From assembly GCF_033100095.1 (NCBI RefSeq), contig NZ_CP136921.1, positions 3,437,001 to 3,501,000 on the forward strand: a stretch of DNA of 64,000 bases, in the 5' to 3' direction. The notes under the pieces were generated by a model. It did not search any database, was not told the DNA's origin, and was given only the letters and a program-made list of their open reading frames with translations. Numbering within the stretch: the stretch's first letter is position 1; every line of letters begins with the position of its first letter. Both the position numbers and the translations under genes were made by a program. Below are positions 15,818 to 24,876 of this stretch, piece by piece. This stretch comes from Diaphorobacter limosus. GTDB taxonomy: Bacteria; Pseudomonadota; Gammaproteobacteria; Burkholderiales; Burkholderiaceae_C.

Positions 15818-16798
15818 ATGCTTGCCTTCATACTGCGCCGCCTCCTGCAGGCCGTGATCGTCATGGTCACCGTGGCCTTCATTGCCTTCATGTTGTTCCA
15901 GTTCGTGGGCGACCCGGTGGCCATCCTGCTCGGGCAGGACGCCACGCCCGACCAGGTGGCCGAGATGCGCGCCGCACTGGGGCTGGACAAGCCCTTCGTG
16001 GTGCAGTTCTGGCATTTCCTGGTGAATGCGGCGCAGGGCGAGTTCGGCCTGTCGCTGCGCCAGGGCGCCAAGGTCTCGCGCCTGATCGCCGAGCGCTTTC
16101 CGGCCACGCTGGAGCTGTCGCTGGTGGCGGCCTTCATCGCGCTGGCGCTGGGCGTGCCCATGGGCGTGTATGCGGCGCTCAGGCGCGGCAGCTTCATGAG
16201 CCAGCTGTTCATGACGCTGTCGCTGCTGGGTGTGTCGCTGCCCACCTTTCTGATCGGCATTCTGCTGATCCTGGTGTTCTCGGTGACGCTGGGCTGGTTC
16301 CCCAGCTTCGGGCGCGGCGAGGTGGTGCAGCTGGGCTGGTGGAGCACGGGGCTGCTGACGGCCAAGGGCTGGCACCACATCGTGCTGCCGGCCATCACCC
16401 TGGCCATCTTTCAGCTGACGCTGATCATGCGCCTGGTGCGCGCCGAGATGCTGGAGGTGCTGCGCACCGACTACATCAAGTTCGCCCGCGCGCGCGGGTT
16501 GAGTGACCGGGCCATCCACTTCGGCCATGCGCTCAAGAACACCCTGGTGCCGGTGATGACCATCACCGGCCTGCAGCTGGGCGGCCTGATCGCCTTCGCC
16601 ATCATCACCGAGACCGTGTTCCAGTGGCCCGGCATGGGCCTGCTGTTCATCCAGGCCGTGACCTTTGCCGACATTCCGGTGATGGCCGCCTACCTGTGCC
16701 TGATCGCGCTGATCTTCGTGGTCATCAATCTGGTGGTGGACCTGCTGTACTTCGTCGTCGATCCGCGCCTGCGCGTGGGTGGCAAGGGAGGGCATTGA
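15818..16798 (+). CDS. Peptide ABC transporter permease, DppB-like
   Basis: Inner-membrane permease of a peptide importer, 326 residues, six predicted helices. Starts MLAFILRRLLQAVIVMVTVA, typical of DppB/OppB; the ATPase-contact EAA-type loop is around DYIKFARARGLSDRAIHFGHALKN, and TETVFQWPGMGLLFIQAV is a family signature. Its stop overlaps the next start as TGATG, so the following amidohydrolase is translationally coupled. Confidence 0.93.
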   Translation: MLAFILRRLLQAVIVMVTVAFIAFMLFQFVGDPVAILLGQDATPDQVAEMRAALGLDKPFVVQFWHFLVNAAQGEFGLSLRQGAKVSRLIAERFPATLELSLVAAFIALALGVPMGVYAALRRGSFMSQLFMTLSLLGVSLPTFLIGILLILVFSVTLGWFPSFGRGEVVQLGWWSTGLLTAKGWHHIVLPAITLAIFQLTLIMRLVRAEMLEVLRTDYIKFARARGLSDRAIHFGHALKNTLVPVMTITGLQLGGLIAFAIITETVFQWPGMGLLFIQAVTFADIPVMAAYLCLIALIFVVINLVVDLLYFVVDPRLRVGGKGGH

Positions 16799-18018
16799 TG
16801 CTGGCTCCGCGCTTCAAGGCCGGCGGGCGCGCCTTTGCGCAGATCGCCGAGTTTCACCCCGAGCTCACCGCGCTGCGCCGCGACCTGCATGCCCACCCCG
16901 AGCTGGGCTTTGAGGAGGTCTACACCAGCGCCCGCGTGTGTGAGGCGCTGCGCGCCGCCGGCGTCGACGAGGTGCACGAGGGCGTGGGCCGCACCGGCGT
17001 GGTCGGCGTGATCCACGGCCAGGGGCGCAGCAGCGGCAGCATGATTGGCCTGCGCGCCGACATGGACGCACTGCCGATGACCGAGCACAACGACTTCGCC
17101 TGGAAGTCCGCCAAGAGCGGCCTGATGCACGGCTGCGGCCACGACGGCCACACCACCATGCTGGTGGGCGCGGCGCGCTATCTGGCGGCCACGCGGCAGT
17201 TTGACGGCACGGCGGTGCTGATCTTCCAGCCGGCCGAGGAGGGCATGGGCGGGGCACGCGTGATGATCGAGGACGGGCTGTTCGATCGCTTTCCCGTGCA
17301 GTCGGTGTACGCCATGCACAACTGGCCGGCGATGAAGCCCGGCACCGTGGGCATCAACAGCGGCGCGATGATGGCCGCCGCCGACCGGGTGACCATAGAC
17401 ATCACCGGTCGCGGCGGCCACGGCGCCCACCCCTACCAGACGGTGGATGTGGTGCTGGTGGCGGGGCACATCATCACGGCGCTGCAAAGCATCGTCTCGC
17501 GCAATGTGCGCGCACTCGACAGCGCGGTGGTCAGCCTGTGCGCGGTGCAGGCCGGCGACCTGGGCGCCTTCAGCGTGCTGCCGGGCCAGGCCACGCTGGT
17601 GGGCACGGTGCGCGCCTTCGACCCCGCCGTGCAGGACATGGTGGAGCAGCGCATCAAGGACTTGTGCCACGCCACGGCCCTGGGCTTTGGCGCCACGGCC
17701 ACGGTGCGCTATGAGCGCATCTACCCCGCCACCATCAACACCGAGGCCGAGGCGCGCTTTGCCGGCGACGTGGCCGCCGCCCTGGTGGGCGAGGATGGTG
17801 TGGACCGTGACCTGGAGCCCAGCATGGGCGCGGAGGATTTCTCCTTCATGCTGCAGTCCCGCCCCGGCGCCTACCTGCGCCTGGGCCAGGGCATGGGCGC
17901 GGGCAACAGCACCTTGCACAACAGCCGCTACGACTTCAACGACGACATCCTGCCCCTGGGCGCGGCGCTGCATGCCGGGCTGGTGGAGCGTGCCATGCCG
18001 TTGGCGGGCGGGCAATAA
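16798..18018 (+). CDS. M20-family amidohydrolase (aminoacylase / hippurate hydrolase-like)
   Basis: Zinc-dependent M20D hydrolase that cleaves N-acyl amino acids or related amides, 406 residues. Metal-binding motifs are LRADMDALPMTE and HGCGHDGHTTMLVGAA; the catalytic Glu pair lies in FQPAEEGMGGARVMIEDG; the dimerisation domain begins near GRGGHGAHPYQTVD. Start ATG 16798 overlaps the DppB stop by 1 nt. Placement between the two permease genes suggests the imported substrate is an acylated amino acid or peptide that this enzyme hydrolyses in the cytoplasm; that is inference. Confidence 0.92.
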   Translation: MLAPRFKAGGRAFAQIAEFHPELTALRRDLHAHPELGFEEVYTSARVCEALRAAGVDEVHEGVGRTGVVGVIHGQGRSSGSMIGLRADMDALPMTEHNDFAWKSAKSGLMHGCGHDGHTTMLVGAARYLAATRQFDGTAVLIFQPAEEGMGGARVMIEDGLFDRFPVQSVYAMHNWPAMKPGTVGINSGAMMAAADRVTIDITGRGGHGAHPYQTVDVVLVAGHIITALQSIVSRNVRALDSAVVSLCAVQAGDLGAFSVLPGQATLVGTVRAFDPAVQDMVEQRIKDLCHATALGFGATATVRYERIYPATINTEAEARFAGDVAAALVGEDGVDRDLEPSMGAEDFSFMLQSRPGAYLRLGQGMGAGNSTLHNSRYDFNDDILPLGAALHAGLVERAMPLAGGQ

Positions 18019-18022
18019 ACAT

Positions 18023-18077
18023 AAAAATGGCCTGTAGCGCCCGTCAATCAAGCGCAACAAGCTACTAATTTAATAGT
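18023..18077 (-). repeat. Repeat family A copy between the amidohydrolase and DppC genes
   Basis: Reverse complement of family A: AAAAATGGCCTGTAGCGCCC, then GTCAATCAAGCGCAACAAGC, followed by AT-rich TACTAATTTAATAGTA. It fills most of the 77-bp gap and ends about 18 bp before the downstream start codon. Confidence 0.85.
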
Positions 18078-18095
18078 AACCAACGATTTGCAGCC

Positions 18096-19007
18096 ATGAT
18101 GAACACCTTATCGCGCTGGTATGACAGCGACGTGGCCCACAGTTTCCGATCCTCGCCCGTGGCCATTCTGGCGGCGCTGATTGCTCTGGTCTGCGCGGTC
18201 TGCGCGCTGTTTGCCGGCTGGGTCGCGCCACACAACCCGTTCGACCTGTCCACGCTGGAGCTGTCGGACGCGCGCCTGCCGCCCTGGTGGCTGGAGGGCG
18301 GCACCAGCAAGTACCCGCTGGGAACGGATGACCAGGGGCGCGACATCCTCTCGGCGCTGATCTACGGCGCGCGCATCTCGCTCATCGTCGGTCTGGCCTC
18401 GGTGCTGCTGTCGGTGGTGCTGGGTGTGGCCCTGGGCCTGGTGGCGGGTTTTCGCGGCGGCTGGGTCGATGGCCTGCTGATGCGCATGTGCGACGTGATG
18501 TTGTCGTTTCCCGCCATCCTGATCGCTCTGCTGATTGCCGGCGTGGCGCGCGCGGTGTTTCCGAATGCTCCCGAGTGGCTGGCCTTCGGCGTGCTGATCA
18601 TGGCGATTTCGCTGACCGGCTGGGTGCAGTACGCGCGCACGGTGCGCGGCTCCACGCTGGTGGAGCGCAACAAGGAATATGTGCAGGCCGCCCGCGTGAC
18701 CGGCGTGGCGCCGATGCGCATCATGCGCAAGCATGTGCTGCCCAATGTGCTGGGGCCGGTGATGGTGCTGGCCACCATACAGGTGGCCACGGCCATCATC
18801 ACCGAGGCCACGCTGTCGTTCCTGGGCGTGGGCGCGCCACCCACCTCGCCGTCGCTGGGCACGCTGATCCGCATCGGCAACGACTATTTGTTTTCGGGCG
18901 AGTGGTGGATCACCATCTTCCCCGGCGTGATGCTGGTGCTGATCGCCCTGTCGGTGAACCTGCTGGGCGACTGGCTGCGTGATGCGCTCAATCCCCGTTT
19001 GCGTTGA
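18096..19007 (+). CDS. Peptide ABC transporter permease, DppC-like
   Basis: Second permease of the peptide importer, 303 residues. N-terminal OppC-type region, then the DppC signature YPLGTDDQGRDILSALIYGA, VGLASVLLSVVLGVALG, and the EAA loop near KEYVQAARVTGVAPMRIMRKH, with EATLSFLGVGAPP. Tandem ATG codons at 18096 and 18099; either may be used. Operon continues into the ATPase genes with 5 bp spacing. Confidence 0.94.
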   Translation: MMNTLSRWYDSDVAHSFRSSPVAILAALIALVCAVCALFAGWVAPHNPFDLSTLELSDARLPPWWLEGGTSKYPLGTDDQGRDILSALIYGARISLIVGLASVLLSVVLGVALGLVAGFRGGWVDGLLMRMCDVMLSFPAILIALLIAGVARAVFPNAPEWLAFGVLIMAISLTGWVQYARTVRGSTLVERNKEYVQAARVTGVAPMRIMRKHVLPNVLGPVMVLATIQVATAIITEATLSFLGVGAPPTSPSLGTLIRIGNDYLFSGEWWITIFPGVMLVLIALSVNLLGDWLRDALNPRLR

Positions 19008-19012
19008 AGCCT

Positions 19013-19987
19013 ATGTCCTTACTCGAAGTACAAAACCTGGTCGTTGAATTCCCCGGCCGCCGCGGCACGCTGCGGGCGCTGGACGATGTGTCGTTCTCCA
19101 TCGCGCCGGGCGAGATCCTGGGCGTGGTGGGCGAATCGGGCGCGGGCAAGTCGCTCACCGGCGCCTCCATCATCGGCCTGCTGGAGCCGCCGGGGCGGGT
19201 GGCCAGCGGCCAGATCCGGCTGGAGGGTCAGCGCATAGACAACCTGGGCCACGAGCAGATGCGCCATATCCGCGGGCGCAAGATAGGGGCCATCTTCCAG
19301 GATCCGCTGACCTCGCTGAACCCGCTGTACACCGTGGGCCAGCAGCTGGTCGAGACCATATTGACCCACCTGCCCATGAACGCCGCGCAGGCGCGCCAGC
19401 GCGCCGTGGAGCTGCTCAAGGACACCGGCATCCCTGCGGCCGAGCAGCGCGTCGATCACTACCCGCACCAGTTCTCGGGCGGCATGCGCCAGCGCGTGGT
19501 GATCGCCCTGGCGCTGGCGGCCGAGCCGCAGCTCATCGTGGCCGACGAGCCGACCACGGCGCTGGACGTGTCCATCCAGGCGCAGATCATTGGGCTCTTG
19601 AAGACCATCTGCAAGACGCGCGGCGCGGCCGTGATGCTGATCACGCACGACATGGGCGTGATCGCCGAGACCTGCGACCGCGTGGCCGTGATGTATGCCG
19701 GCCGCGTGGCCGAGATCGGCCCCGTGCACGAGGTCATCAACCACCCCGCCCATCCCTATACCGTCGGCCTCATGGCCTCCATCCCCGACATGGAGGAGGA
19801 GCGCGAGCGCCTGAACCAGATCGACGGCGCCATGCCGCGCCTGAACGCCATCCCGAAGGGCTGCGCCTTCAACCCGCGCTGCCCGAAAGTCTTTGAGCGC
19901 TGCCGCCAGGAGCGGCCCGACCTGATGAGCGCAGGCGCCACCCAGGCCGCCTGCTGGCTGCACGCCGCGAACAAGGAGGCCGCATGA
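19013..19987 (+). CDS. Peptide ABC transporter ATP-binding protein, DppD-like
   Basis: Cytoplasmic ATPase of the importer, 324 residues. Walker A GESGAGKS, Q-loop FQDPLTSLNP, signature FSGGMRQRV, Walker B LIVADEPTTALDV, H-loop LITHDMGV, and the DppD/OppD C-terminal cysteine cluster CAFNPRCPKVFERC, which in some family members binds Fe-S. ATG 19013 is taken as start; a TTG at 19004 overlaps the DppC stop. It overlaps the next gene (ATGA at 19984). Confidence 0.95.
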   Translation: MSLLEVQNLVVEFPGRRGTLRALDDVSFSIAPGEILGVVGESGAGKSLTGASIIGLLEPPGRVASGQIRLEGQRIDNLGHEQMRHIRGRKIGAIFQDPLTSLNPLYTVGQQLVETILTHLPMNAAQARQRAVELLKDTGIPAAEQRVDHYPHQFSGGMRQRVVIALALAAEPQLIVADEPTTALDVSIQAQIIGLLKTICKTRGAAVMLITHDMGVIAETCDRVAVMYAGRVAEIGPVHEVINHPAHPYTVGLMASIPDMEEERERLNQIDGAMPRLNAIPKGCAFNPRCPKVFERCRQERPDLMSAGATQAACWLHAANKEAA

Positions 19988-21108
19988 GCACGGGCAATGT
20001 CTCCTTCCCCCTCTGGGGGAAGGCCGGGATGGGGGCCAGCCTCGTTGAGCAGGGCGCGGGCGGTGCCGGCCCCCACCCCAACCCTCCCCCAAAGGGGGCG
20101 GGAGAGGTAAAGCCGCTGGTGCAGGCGCACGACCTGGCGCGCACCTTCGACGTCTCCGCCCCCTGGCTCAACCGGGTGATCGAGCGCAAGCCGCGCCAGC
20201 TGCTGCACGCCGTGGACGGCGTGAGCTTCGAGATCGAAAAGGGCAAGACCCTGGCCCTGGTGGGCGAATCCGGCTGCGGCAAGAGCACGGTGGCGCGCCT
20301 GCTGGTCGGCCTGTACGAGCCCACGCGCGGCGGCTTCACGTTTGACGGCCAGGATGCGCACGCGGCCTTCAAGGGCAACGACGCACGCACAATGCGCCGG
20401 CGCATACAGATGATTTTCCAGGACCCGTATGCCAGCCTGAACCCGCGCTGGCTGGTCGAAGACATCATCGCCGAGCCGCTGCGCGAGCATGGCCTGATCA
20501 GCGACAAGGCCGCGCTCAAGGAGCGCGTGGGCCAGCTGCTCACTTCCGTGGGCCTGGCCGCGGCCGACATGGCCAAGTACCCGCACCAGTTCTCGGGCGG
20601 GCAGCGCCAGCGCATCTCCATCGCACGCGCCCTGGCCACCGAGCCCGAATTTCTGGTCTGCGACGAACCCACCAGCGCCCTGGACGTATCGGTGCAGGCC
20701 CAGGTGCTGAACATCATGAAGGACCTGCAGAAGAAGCAGGGCCTGACCTATCTGTTCATCAGCCACAACCTGGCCGTGGTGCGCCATGTGAGCGACCAGG
20801 TCGGCGTGATGTACCTGGGCCGCCTGGTGGAGCTGGCCGACAAGCAGCAGCTGTTTGCCAGCCCGCGCCACCCGTACACGCGCATGCTGCTGGACGCCAT
20901 CCCCAAGATGCATGACACCGGCCGCGCGCGCACGCCAGTGCAGGGCGAGGTGCCCAATCCACTCAACCCGCCGCCCGGCTGCGCCTTCAACCCGCGCTGC
21001 CCGTTTGCCAACGACCGCTGCCGTAGCGAGCGCCCGCAGCTGTTGAACCAGGGCGGCACACGCGTGGCCTGCCATGCCGTCGAGGAGGGGCGCATTTCGG
21101 GGGCGTAG
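19984..21108 (+). CDS. Peptide ABC transporter ATP-binding protein, DppF-like, with a repeat-derived N-terminal insert
   Basis: Second ATPase of the importer, 374 residues. Walker A GESGCGKST, Q-loop FQDPYASLNP, signature FSGGQRQRI, Walker B FLVCDEPTSALDV, H-loop FISHNLAV and the C-terminal cluster CAFNPRCPFANDRC. ATG overlaps the previous stop. Odd point: residues about 7-41 (NVSFPLWGKAGMGAS through PHPNPPPKGAGE) are translated from a family C repeat (20001-20107) inserted in frame before the true ABC domain, which begins at about VKPLVQAHDLA. The insertion lengthens the protein by roughly 35 residues. Confidence 0.94.
   Translation: MSTGNVSFPLWGKAGMGASLVEQGAGGAGPHPNPPPKGAGEVKPLVQAHDLARTFDVSAPWLNRVIERKPRQLLHAVDGVSFEIEKGKTLALVGESGCGKSTVARLLVGLYEPTRGGFTFDGQDAHAAFKGNDARTMRRRIQMIFQDPYASLNPRWLVEDIIAEPLREHGLISDKAALKERVGQLLTSVGLAAADMAKYPHQFSGGQRQRISIARALATEPEFLVCDEPTSALDVSVQAQVLNIMKDLQKKQGLTYLFISHNLAVVRHVSDQVGVMYLGRLVELADKQQLFASPRHPYTRMLLDAIPKMHDTGRARTPVQGEVPNPLNPPPGCAFNPRCPFANDRCRSERPQLLNQGGTRVACHAVEEGRISGA
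20001..20107. repeat. Repeat family C copy in frame at the 5' end of the DppF-like gene
   Basis: TTCCCCCTCTGGGGGAAGG at 20004-20022 forms the left hairpin, CCCTCCCCCAAAGGGGGCGG at 20083-20102 the right one, with GGGATGGGGGCC and GGCCCCCACCCC inverted between them. About 107 bp, same organisation as the copies at 15568 and 36190, but read through as protein. Confidence 0.82.
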
Positions 21109-21160
21109 CGGCGGGGCATACTGCGGGCCTCATGTTCATCACAGCAAAGGAGCATTGCCC

Positions 21161-21655
21161 ATGACCACCTTCACCCTCAGCAGCCCCGACATTGCCGCCG
21201 GCGCCAGCATTGACCCGAGCTTCGAGTTCGACGGCTTTGGCTGCAGCGGCAAGAACCAGTCGCCCGTGCTGCGCTGGAGTGGCGCCCCCGTGGGAGCTAA
21301 GAGCTTCGCCGTGCATGTCTACGACCCGGACGCGCCCACGGGCTCGGGCTTCTGGCACTGGTATGTGATCGACCTGCCAGCCGGCGTGACCGAGCTGGCC
21401 GCCAACGCCGGCGCCCAGGGCGGCGCCAACCTGCCCCAGGGCGCGCGCCAGATCCGCAATGACTACGGCAGCTACTCCTGGGGCGGCTGCTGCCCGCCGC
21501 CCGGCGACAAGCCGCACCGCTACATCTTCACCGTGCATGCGCTGTCGGTGGATCGCATTGACGTGCCCGACGACGCGCCCGCCGCGCTGACCGGCTTCAT
21601 GGTCAATGCCAACACCCTGGCCAAGGCTTCCTTCACGGCGACCTACGGGCGTTGA
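21161..21655 (+). CDS. YbhB/YbcL-family PEBP protein (Raf kinase inhibitor-like)
   Basis: Phosphatidylethanolamine-binding-protein superfamily member, 164 residues, probably cytoplasmic because no signal peptide is seen. Family motifs are the anion-pocket residues in FAVHVYDPDAPTGSGFWHWY, the GYSW-like SYSWGGCCPPPGDKPHRY and YIFTVHALSV. The cellular role of bacterial members is unclear. AAAGGAG at 21146-21152 gives a good ribosome site before ATG 21161. Inverted repeat of family B follows directly. Confidence 0.9.
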   Translation: MTTFTLSSPDIAAGASIDPSFEFDGFGCSGKNQSPVLRWSGAPVGAKSFAVHVYDPDAPTGSGFWHWYVIDLPAGVTELAANAGAQGGANLPQGARQIRNDYGSYSWGGCCPPPGDKPHRYIFTVHALSVDRIDVPDDAPAALTGFMVNANTLAKASFTATYGR

Positions 21656-21659
21656 GCAG

Positions 21660-21719
21660 GAGCGCCGGCGTCTCGCCGGCTCTCCTGGAGCGGTATGCCG
21701 GCGAGACGCCGGCGCTCCA
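21660..21719. repeat. Inverted pair of family B palindromes
   Basis: GGAGCGCCGGCGTCTCGCCG begins at 21659/21660 and its exact inverse GCCGGCGAGACGCCGGCGCT runs at 21697-21716, with about 16 nt between. Each arm is itself palindromic. The pair could fold into a stem of about 22 bp and act as a transcription barrier between the PEBP and RpiR genes, which converge here. Confidence 0.85.
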
Positions 21720-21729
21720 GTTCAGCACT

Positions 21730-21790
21730 AAAAATCTGCTCAAATTGCTGTCAAACGCTTACCCATCAAGCGCTGACAGCTATTGTTTTT
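21730..21790 (-). repeat. Repeat family A copy after the RpiR-family gene
   Basis: On the minus strand: AACAATAGCTGTCAGCGCTT, then GATGGGTAAGCGTTTGACAG, a good match to family A. It overlaps the 3' end of the RpiR-family gene, whose stop codon (21789-21791) sits at the start of the repeat. Confidence 0.87.
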
Positions 21791-22634
21791 ACGTGTAGCG
21801 TTTCGCGCGCAGATTGTTCTTCATCTGCTGCAGCACCGGCTGCAGCGGCTCGCCAATGCGCAGCGCCACGCAGGTGGCCAGCACGTCGATGATGAGCAGG
21901 TGCAACAGGCGCGAGACCATGGGGCTGTAGCGGTCGTAGCCCTCGGGGTGGTCGGCGGCCAGGTGGACGTGGCAGCTGTGCGCCAGGGGCGAGCCGCTGG
22001 CGGTGATGGCGATGGTCGTGGCGCCGTTCTTGCGCGCGATGTCGGCCGCGTCCATCAGGTCGCGCGTGCGGCCGGAGTTGCTGATGATCACCGCGCAGTC
22101 GCCCGGGCCGAGCAGCGTGGCGCTCATGACCTGGATATGGCCGTCGCTGCTGGACAGGCTGGTGACCCCTAAGCGAAAGAACTTGTGCTGCGCGTCCTGG
22201 GCCACGATGCCGGAGTTGCCGGCGCCGTAGAACTCGATGCGCCGGCCGGTCTTCCAGGTGGCGACGATGGCCTCGGCGGCGCGCTCCAGGGCGTTGCCGC
22301 TGGCGGCGTTGCGGTACTGCAAAAAGGCGGCCACGGCGTTGTCCACCACCTTCACCAGCACGTCGCCGGTCTTGTCGTCGGCGTCCACGCTGCGGTGGAT
22401 GAAGGGCACGCCCTCGCTCACGCTGCCGGCCAGCTTGAGCTTGAAGTCGGCCAGCCCGTCATAGCCCATGCTGCGGCAAAAGCGCACCACCGTGGGCTTG
22501 CTGACCTGGGCGCGCGCGGCCAGCTCGCGCACCGGCAGACGGGCGAAGGCGCGCGGGTCGTCCAGCACGAGCTGGGCCACGCGCTGCTCTGCGGGCGCCA
22601 GGGAGGGCAGGGAGGCGGTGATGCGATCCAGCAT
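21789..22634 (-). CDS. MurR/RpiR-family transcriptional regulator with SIS domain
   Basis: Sugar-phosphate-responsive regulator, 281 residues. N-terminal helix-turn-helix of the RpiR type ([20 protein letters not shown], residues about 40-59) and a C-terminal SIS domain ([40 protein letters not shown]) that binds a phosphosugar. Divergent from transaldolase with pgi two genes on, so control of the local sugar-phosphate genes is likely, as for HexR-like proteins; this is inference. Start ATG 22634 has no ribosome site because a decamer repeat lies directly upstream. Confidence 0.9.
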   Translation of the reverse strand: MLDRITASLPSLAPAEQRVAQLVLDDPRAFARLPVRELAARAQVSKPTVVRFCRSMGYDGLADFKLKLAGSVSEGVPFIHRSVDADDKTGDVLVKVVDNAVAAFLQYRNAASGNALERAAEAIVATWKTGRRIEFYGAGNSGIVAQDAQHKFFRLGVTSLSSSDGHIQVMSATLLGPGDCAVIISNSGRTRDLMDAADIARKNGATTIAITASGSPLAHSCHVHLAADHPEGYDRYSPMVSRLLHLLIIDVLATCVALRIGEPLQPVLQQMKNNLRAKRYT

Positions 22635-22643
22635 GGAATGGGC

Positions 22644-22673
22644 GGGAGTGGGTGGGAGTGGGTGGGAGTGGGT
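22644..22673. repeat. Decamer tandem repeat GGGAGTGGGT x3
   Basis: Three perfect 10-bp units with a degenerate unit (GGAATGGGC) before them, located 9 bp upstream of the RpiR-family start codon in the divergent gap to transaldolase. Unit number could affect promoter spacing or leader translation. Confidence 0.85.
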
Positions 22674-22746
22674 GCCTGCGCAATGTAACCGGGTTTCATG
22701 GCCTGCGCCCCGCATACACTTGAGGCCCTGGCTACCGAAGACTCGC

Positions 22747-23694
22747 ATGAACCAACTCGACGCACTCAAGCAATTCACCACCGTGGTGGCCGATACCGGC
22801 GACTTCAAGCAACTGGCGCAGTTCCAGCCGCAGGATGCGACGACCAACCCCTCGCTGATCCTGAAGGCGGTGCAAAAACCCGAATACGCGCCGCTGCTGC
22901 AGCAAACGGTGGCGCGTTGGCAGGGCCGGGGCATGGATGAGGTCATGGACAGACTCATCGTGCGCTTTGGCTGCGAGATCCTGTCCATCATCCCCGGGCG
23001 CGTGTCCACCGAGGTCGATGCGCGCCTGTCCTTCGACAGCGCCGCCACCGTGGCGCGCGCCGAGCGCATCGTGGAGCTGTACCAGGCTGAAGGGCTGCAT
23101 ATCGACCGCGTGCTGATCAAGATCGCCGCCACCTGGGAGGGCATACAGGCGGCGCGCCAGCTGGAGGCGCGCGGCATACACACCAACCTGACGCTGCTGT
23201 TCTCCTTCGCCCAGGCGGTGGCCTGCGGCCAGGCCAGGGTGCAGCTGATCTCGCCCTTTGTCGGCCGCATCTACGACTGGTACAAGAAGCATGCCGGCAG
23301 CGCCTGGGATGAGGCGGCCATGGCCGGCGCCAACGACCCCGGCGTGCAGTCCGTGCGCGCCATCTACAACCACTACAAGCATTTCGGCATCGCCACCGAG
23401 GTCATGGGGGCGAGCTTTCGCAACATCGGCCAGATCATCGCGCTGGCCGGCTGCGACCTGCTGACCATCGCCCCCGAGCTGCTGGCCCAGCTGGCGGCCA
23501 GTGATGCGCCGGTGCAGCGTGTGCTTGACCCCGAGGCCGCGCGCCGCGTGCGCCTGGAGCCGGTGCAGTACGACGAGGCCGGGTTCCGCTACGCGCTCAA
23601 CGCCGACGCCATGGCCACCGAGAAGCTGGCCGAGGGCATTCGCGCCTTCGCCGCCGACGCCGCCAGGCTGGAGCAGCTGATCCAGGCAGCCTGA
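22747..23694 (+). CDS. tal: Transaldolase
   Basis: Pentose-phosphate enzyme exchanging dihydroxyacetone units between sugar phosphates; 315 residues, the usual length of TalA/TalB. Schiff-base lysine is K125 in [12 protein letters not shown]; also DATTNPSLI at 30-38, [12 protein letters not shown] and [14 protein letters not shown]. Divergent from the RpiR-family regulator. Confidence 0.97.
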   Translation: MNQLDALKQFTTVVADTGDFKQLAQFQPQDATTNPSLILKAVQKPEYAPLLQQTVARWQGRGMDEVMDRLIVRFGCEILSIIPGRVSTEVDARLSFDSAATVARAERIVELYQAEGLHIDRVLIKIAATWEGIQAARQLEARGIHTNLTLLFSFAQAVACGQARVQLISPFVGRIYDWYKKHAGSAWDEAAMAGANDPGVQSVRAIYNHYKHFGIATEVMGASFRNIGQIIALAGCDLLTIAPELLAQLAASDAPVQRVLDPEAARRVRLEPVQYDEAGFRYALNADAMATEKLAEGIRAFAADAARLEQLIQAA

Positions 23695-23750
23695 CTGCCC
23701 CTTCCTTTGCAACACGCGCCCATGCCCATGGGCGCGGGACAAGACAACCT

Positions 23751-24869
23751 ATGCATTCCGTCGTCATCAGCGGCACTGGCCTGGTCCAGCCGCCGCACAC
23801 CATCACCAACGCCGAGCTGGTGGAGTCCTTCAACCGCTTCGTGGAACTGGACAACGCGCGCCACGCCGACGCCATTGCCGCCGGCACGCGCGTGGCCCTG
23901 CAGCCGTCCAGCGTCGAGTTCATCGAGAAGGCCTCCGGCATCAAGCAGCGCCATGTGTTCGACAAGCGCGGCATTCTCGACCCCGAGCGCATGTACCCGC
24001 ATTACGCCGAGCGCGCCGACGGCGAGCTGTCGATGATGGCCGAGATGGCCGTGGCCGCCGCCGGCCAGGCGCTGGCCCAGGCCGGCAGGAGCGGGGCCGA
24101 TGTCGATATGGTGCTCTGCGCCGCCTCCAACATGCAGCGCGCCTACCCGGCGATCGCCATCGAGATCCAGCAGGCCCTGGGCGCGGGCGGCTACGGCTTC
24201 GACATGAACGTGGCCTGCTCCTCGGCCACCTTTGCCATAGAGCAGGCGGTGAACGCCGTGCGCGCGGGCACGGCCCGCTGCGTGCTGGTGGTGAACCCCG
24301 AGATCACCTCCGGCCACCAGGCCTGGACGGATCGCGACTGCCATTTCATCTTTGGCGACGTGTGCACGGCGCTGCTGATAGAGCGCGCCGACCTGGCCAG
24401 CAACCCCGGCGCCTGGGAGGTGCTGGGCACGCGCCTGGCAACGCAGTTCTCCAACAACATCCGCAACAACTTCGGCTTTCTGAACCGCAGCGAAGACAGC
24501 GACCCCAAGGCGCGCGACAAGACCTTCCGCCAGGAGGGGCGCAAGGTGTTCAAGGAGGTGGTGCCCATCGCCGCCGCGCATATCGAGGGGCACCTGGCCA
24601 GCCTGGGCCTGCAGCCCGCCGGCGTGCGCCGCTTCTGGCTGCACCAGGCGAACGAGGGCATGAACCAGCTGGTCATCAAGCGGCTGCTGGGCGAGGCCGG
24701 CGCCGACCGCGCGCCGCTGATCCTGGATGAGTTTGCCAACACCGCGTCGGCCGGCTCCATCATTGCCTTTCACCAGCACCGCGCCGACCTGGCCGCGGGC
24801 GATGTGGGCGTGGTCTGCTCGTTTGGCGCGGGCTACTCGGTGGGCAGCGTCGTTGTCAAAAAGCGCTGA
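23751..24869 (+). CDS. Beta-ketoacyl-ACP synthase III-like protein
   Basis: FabH-superfamily condensing enzyme, 372 residues, longer than housekeeping FabH (about 320). Catalytic Cys is C156 in MNVACSSATFA; the His is in FWLHQANEGMNQL and the Asn in FANTASAGSI, so the full triad is present. An extra N-terminal segment (residues about 25-60) is typical of the FabH2/PA3286-like group thought to use longer acyl groups. It sits between tal and pgi, 7 bp before pgi. The substrate is not known from sequence. Confidence 0.87.
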   Translation: MHSVVISGTGLVQPPHTITNAELVESFNRFVELDNARHADAIAAGTRVALQPSSVEFIEKASGIKQRHVFDKRGILDPERMYPHYAERADGELSMMAEMAVAAAGQALAQAGRSGADVDMVLCAASNMQRAYPAIAIEIQQALGAGGYGFDMNVACSSATFAIEQAVNAVRAGTARCVLVVNPEITSGHQAWTDRDCHFIFGDVCTALLIERADLASNPGAWEVLGTRLATQFSNNIRNNFGFLNRSEDSDPKARDKTFRQEGRKVFKEVVPIAAAHIEGHLASLGLQPAGVRRFWLHQANEGMNQLVIKRLLGEAGADRAPLILDEFANTASAGSIIAFHQHRADLAAGDVGVVCSFGAGYSVGSVVVKKR

Positions 24870-24876
24870 CCCCACC

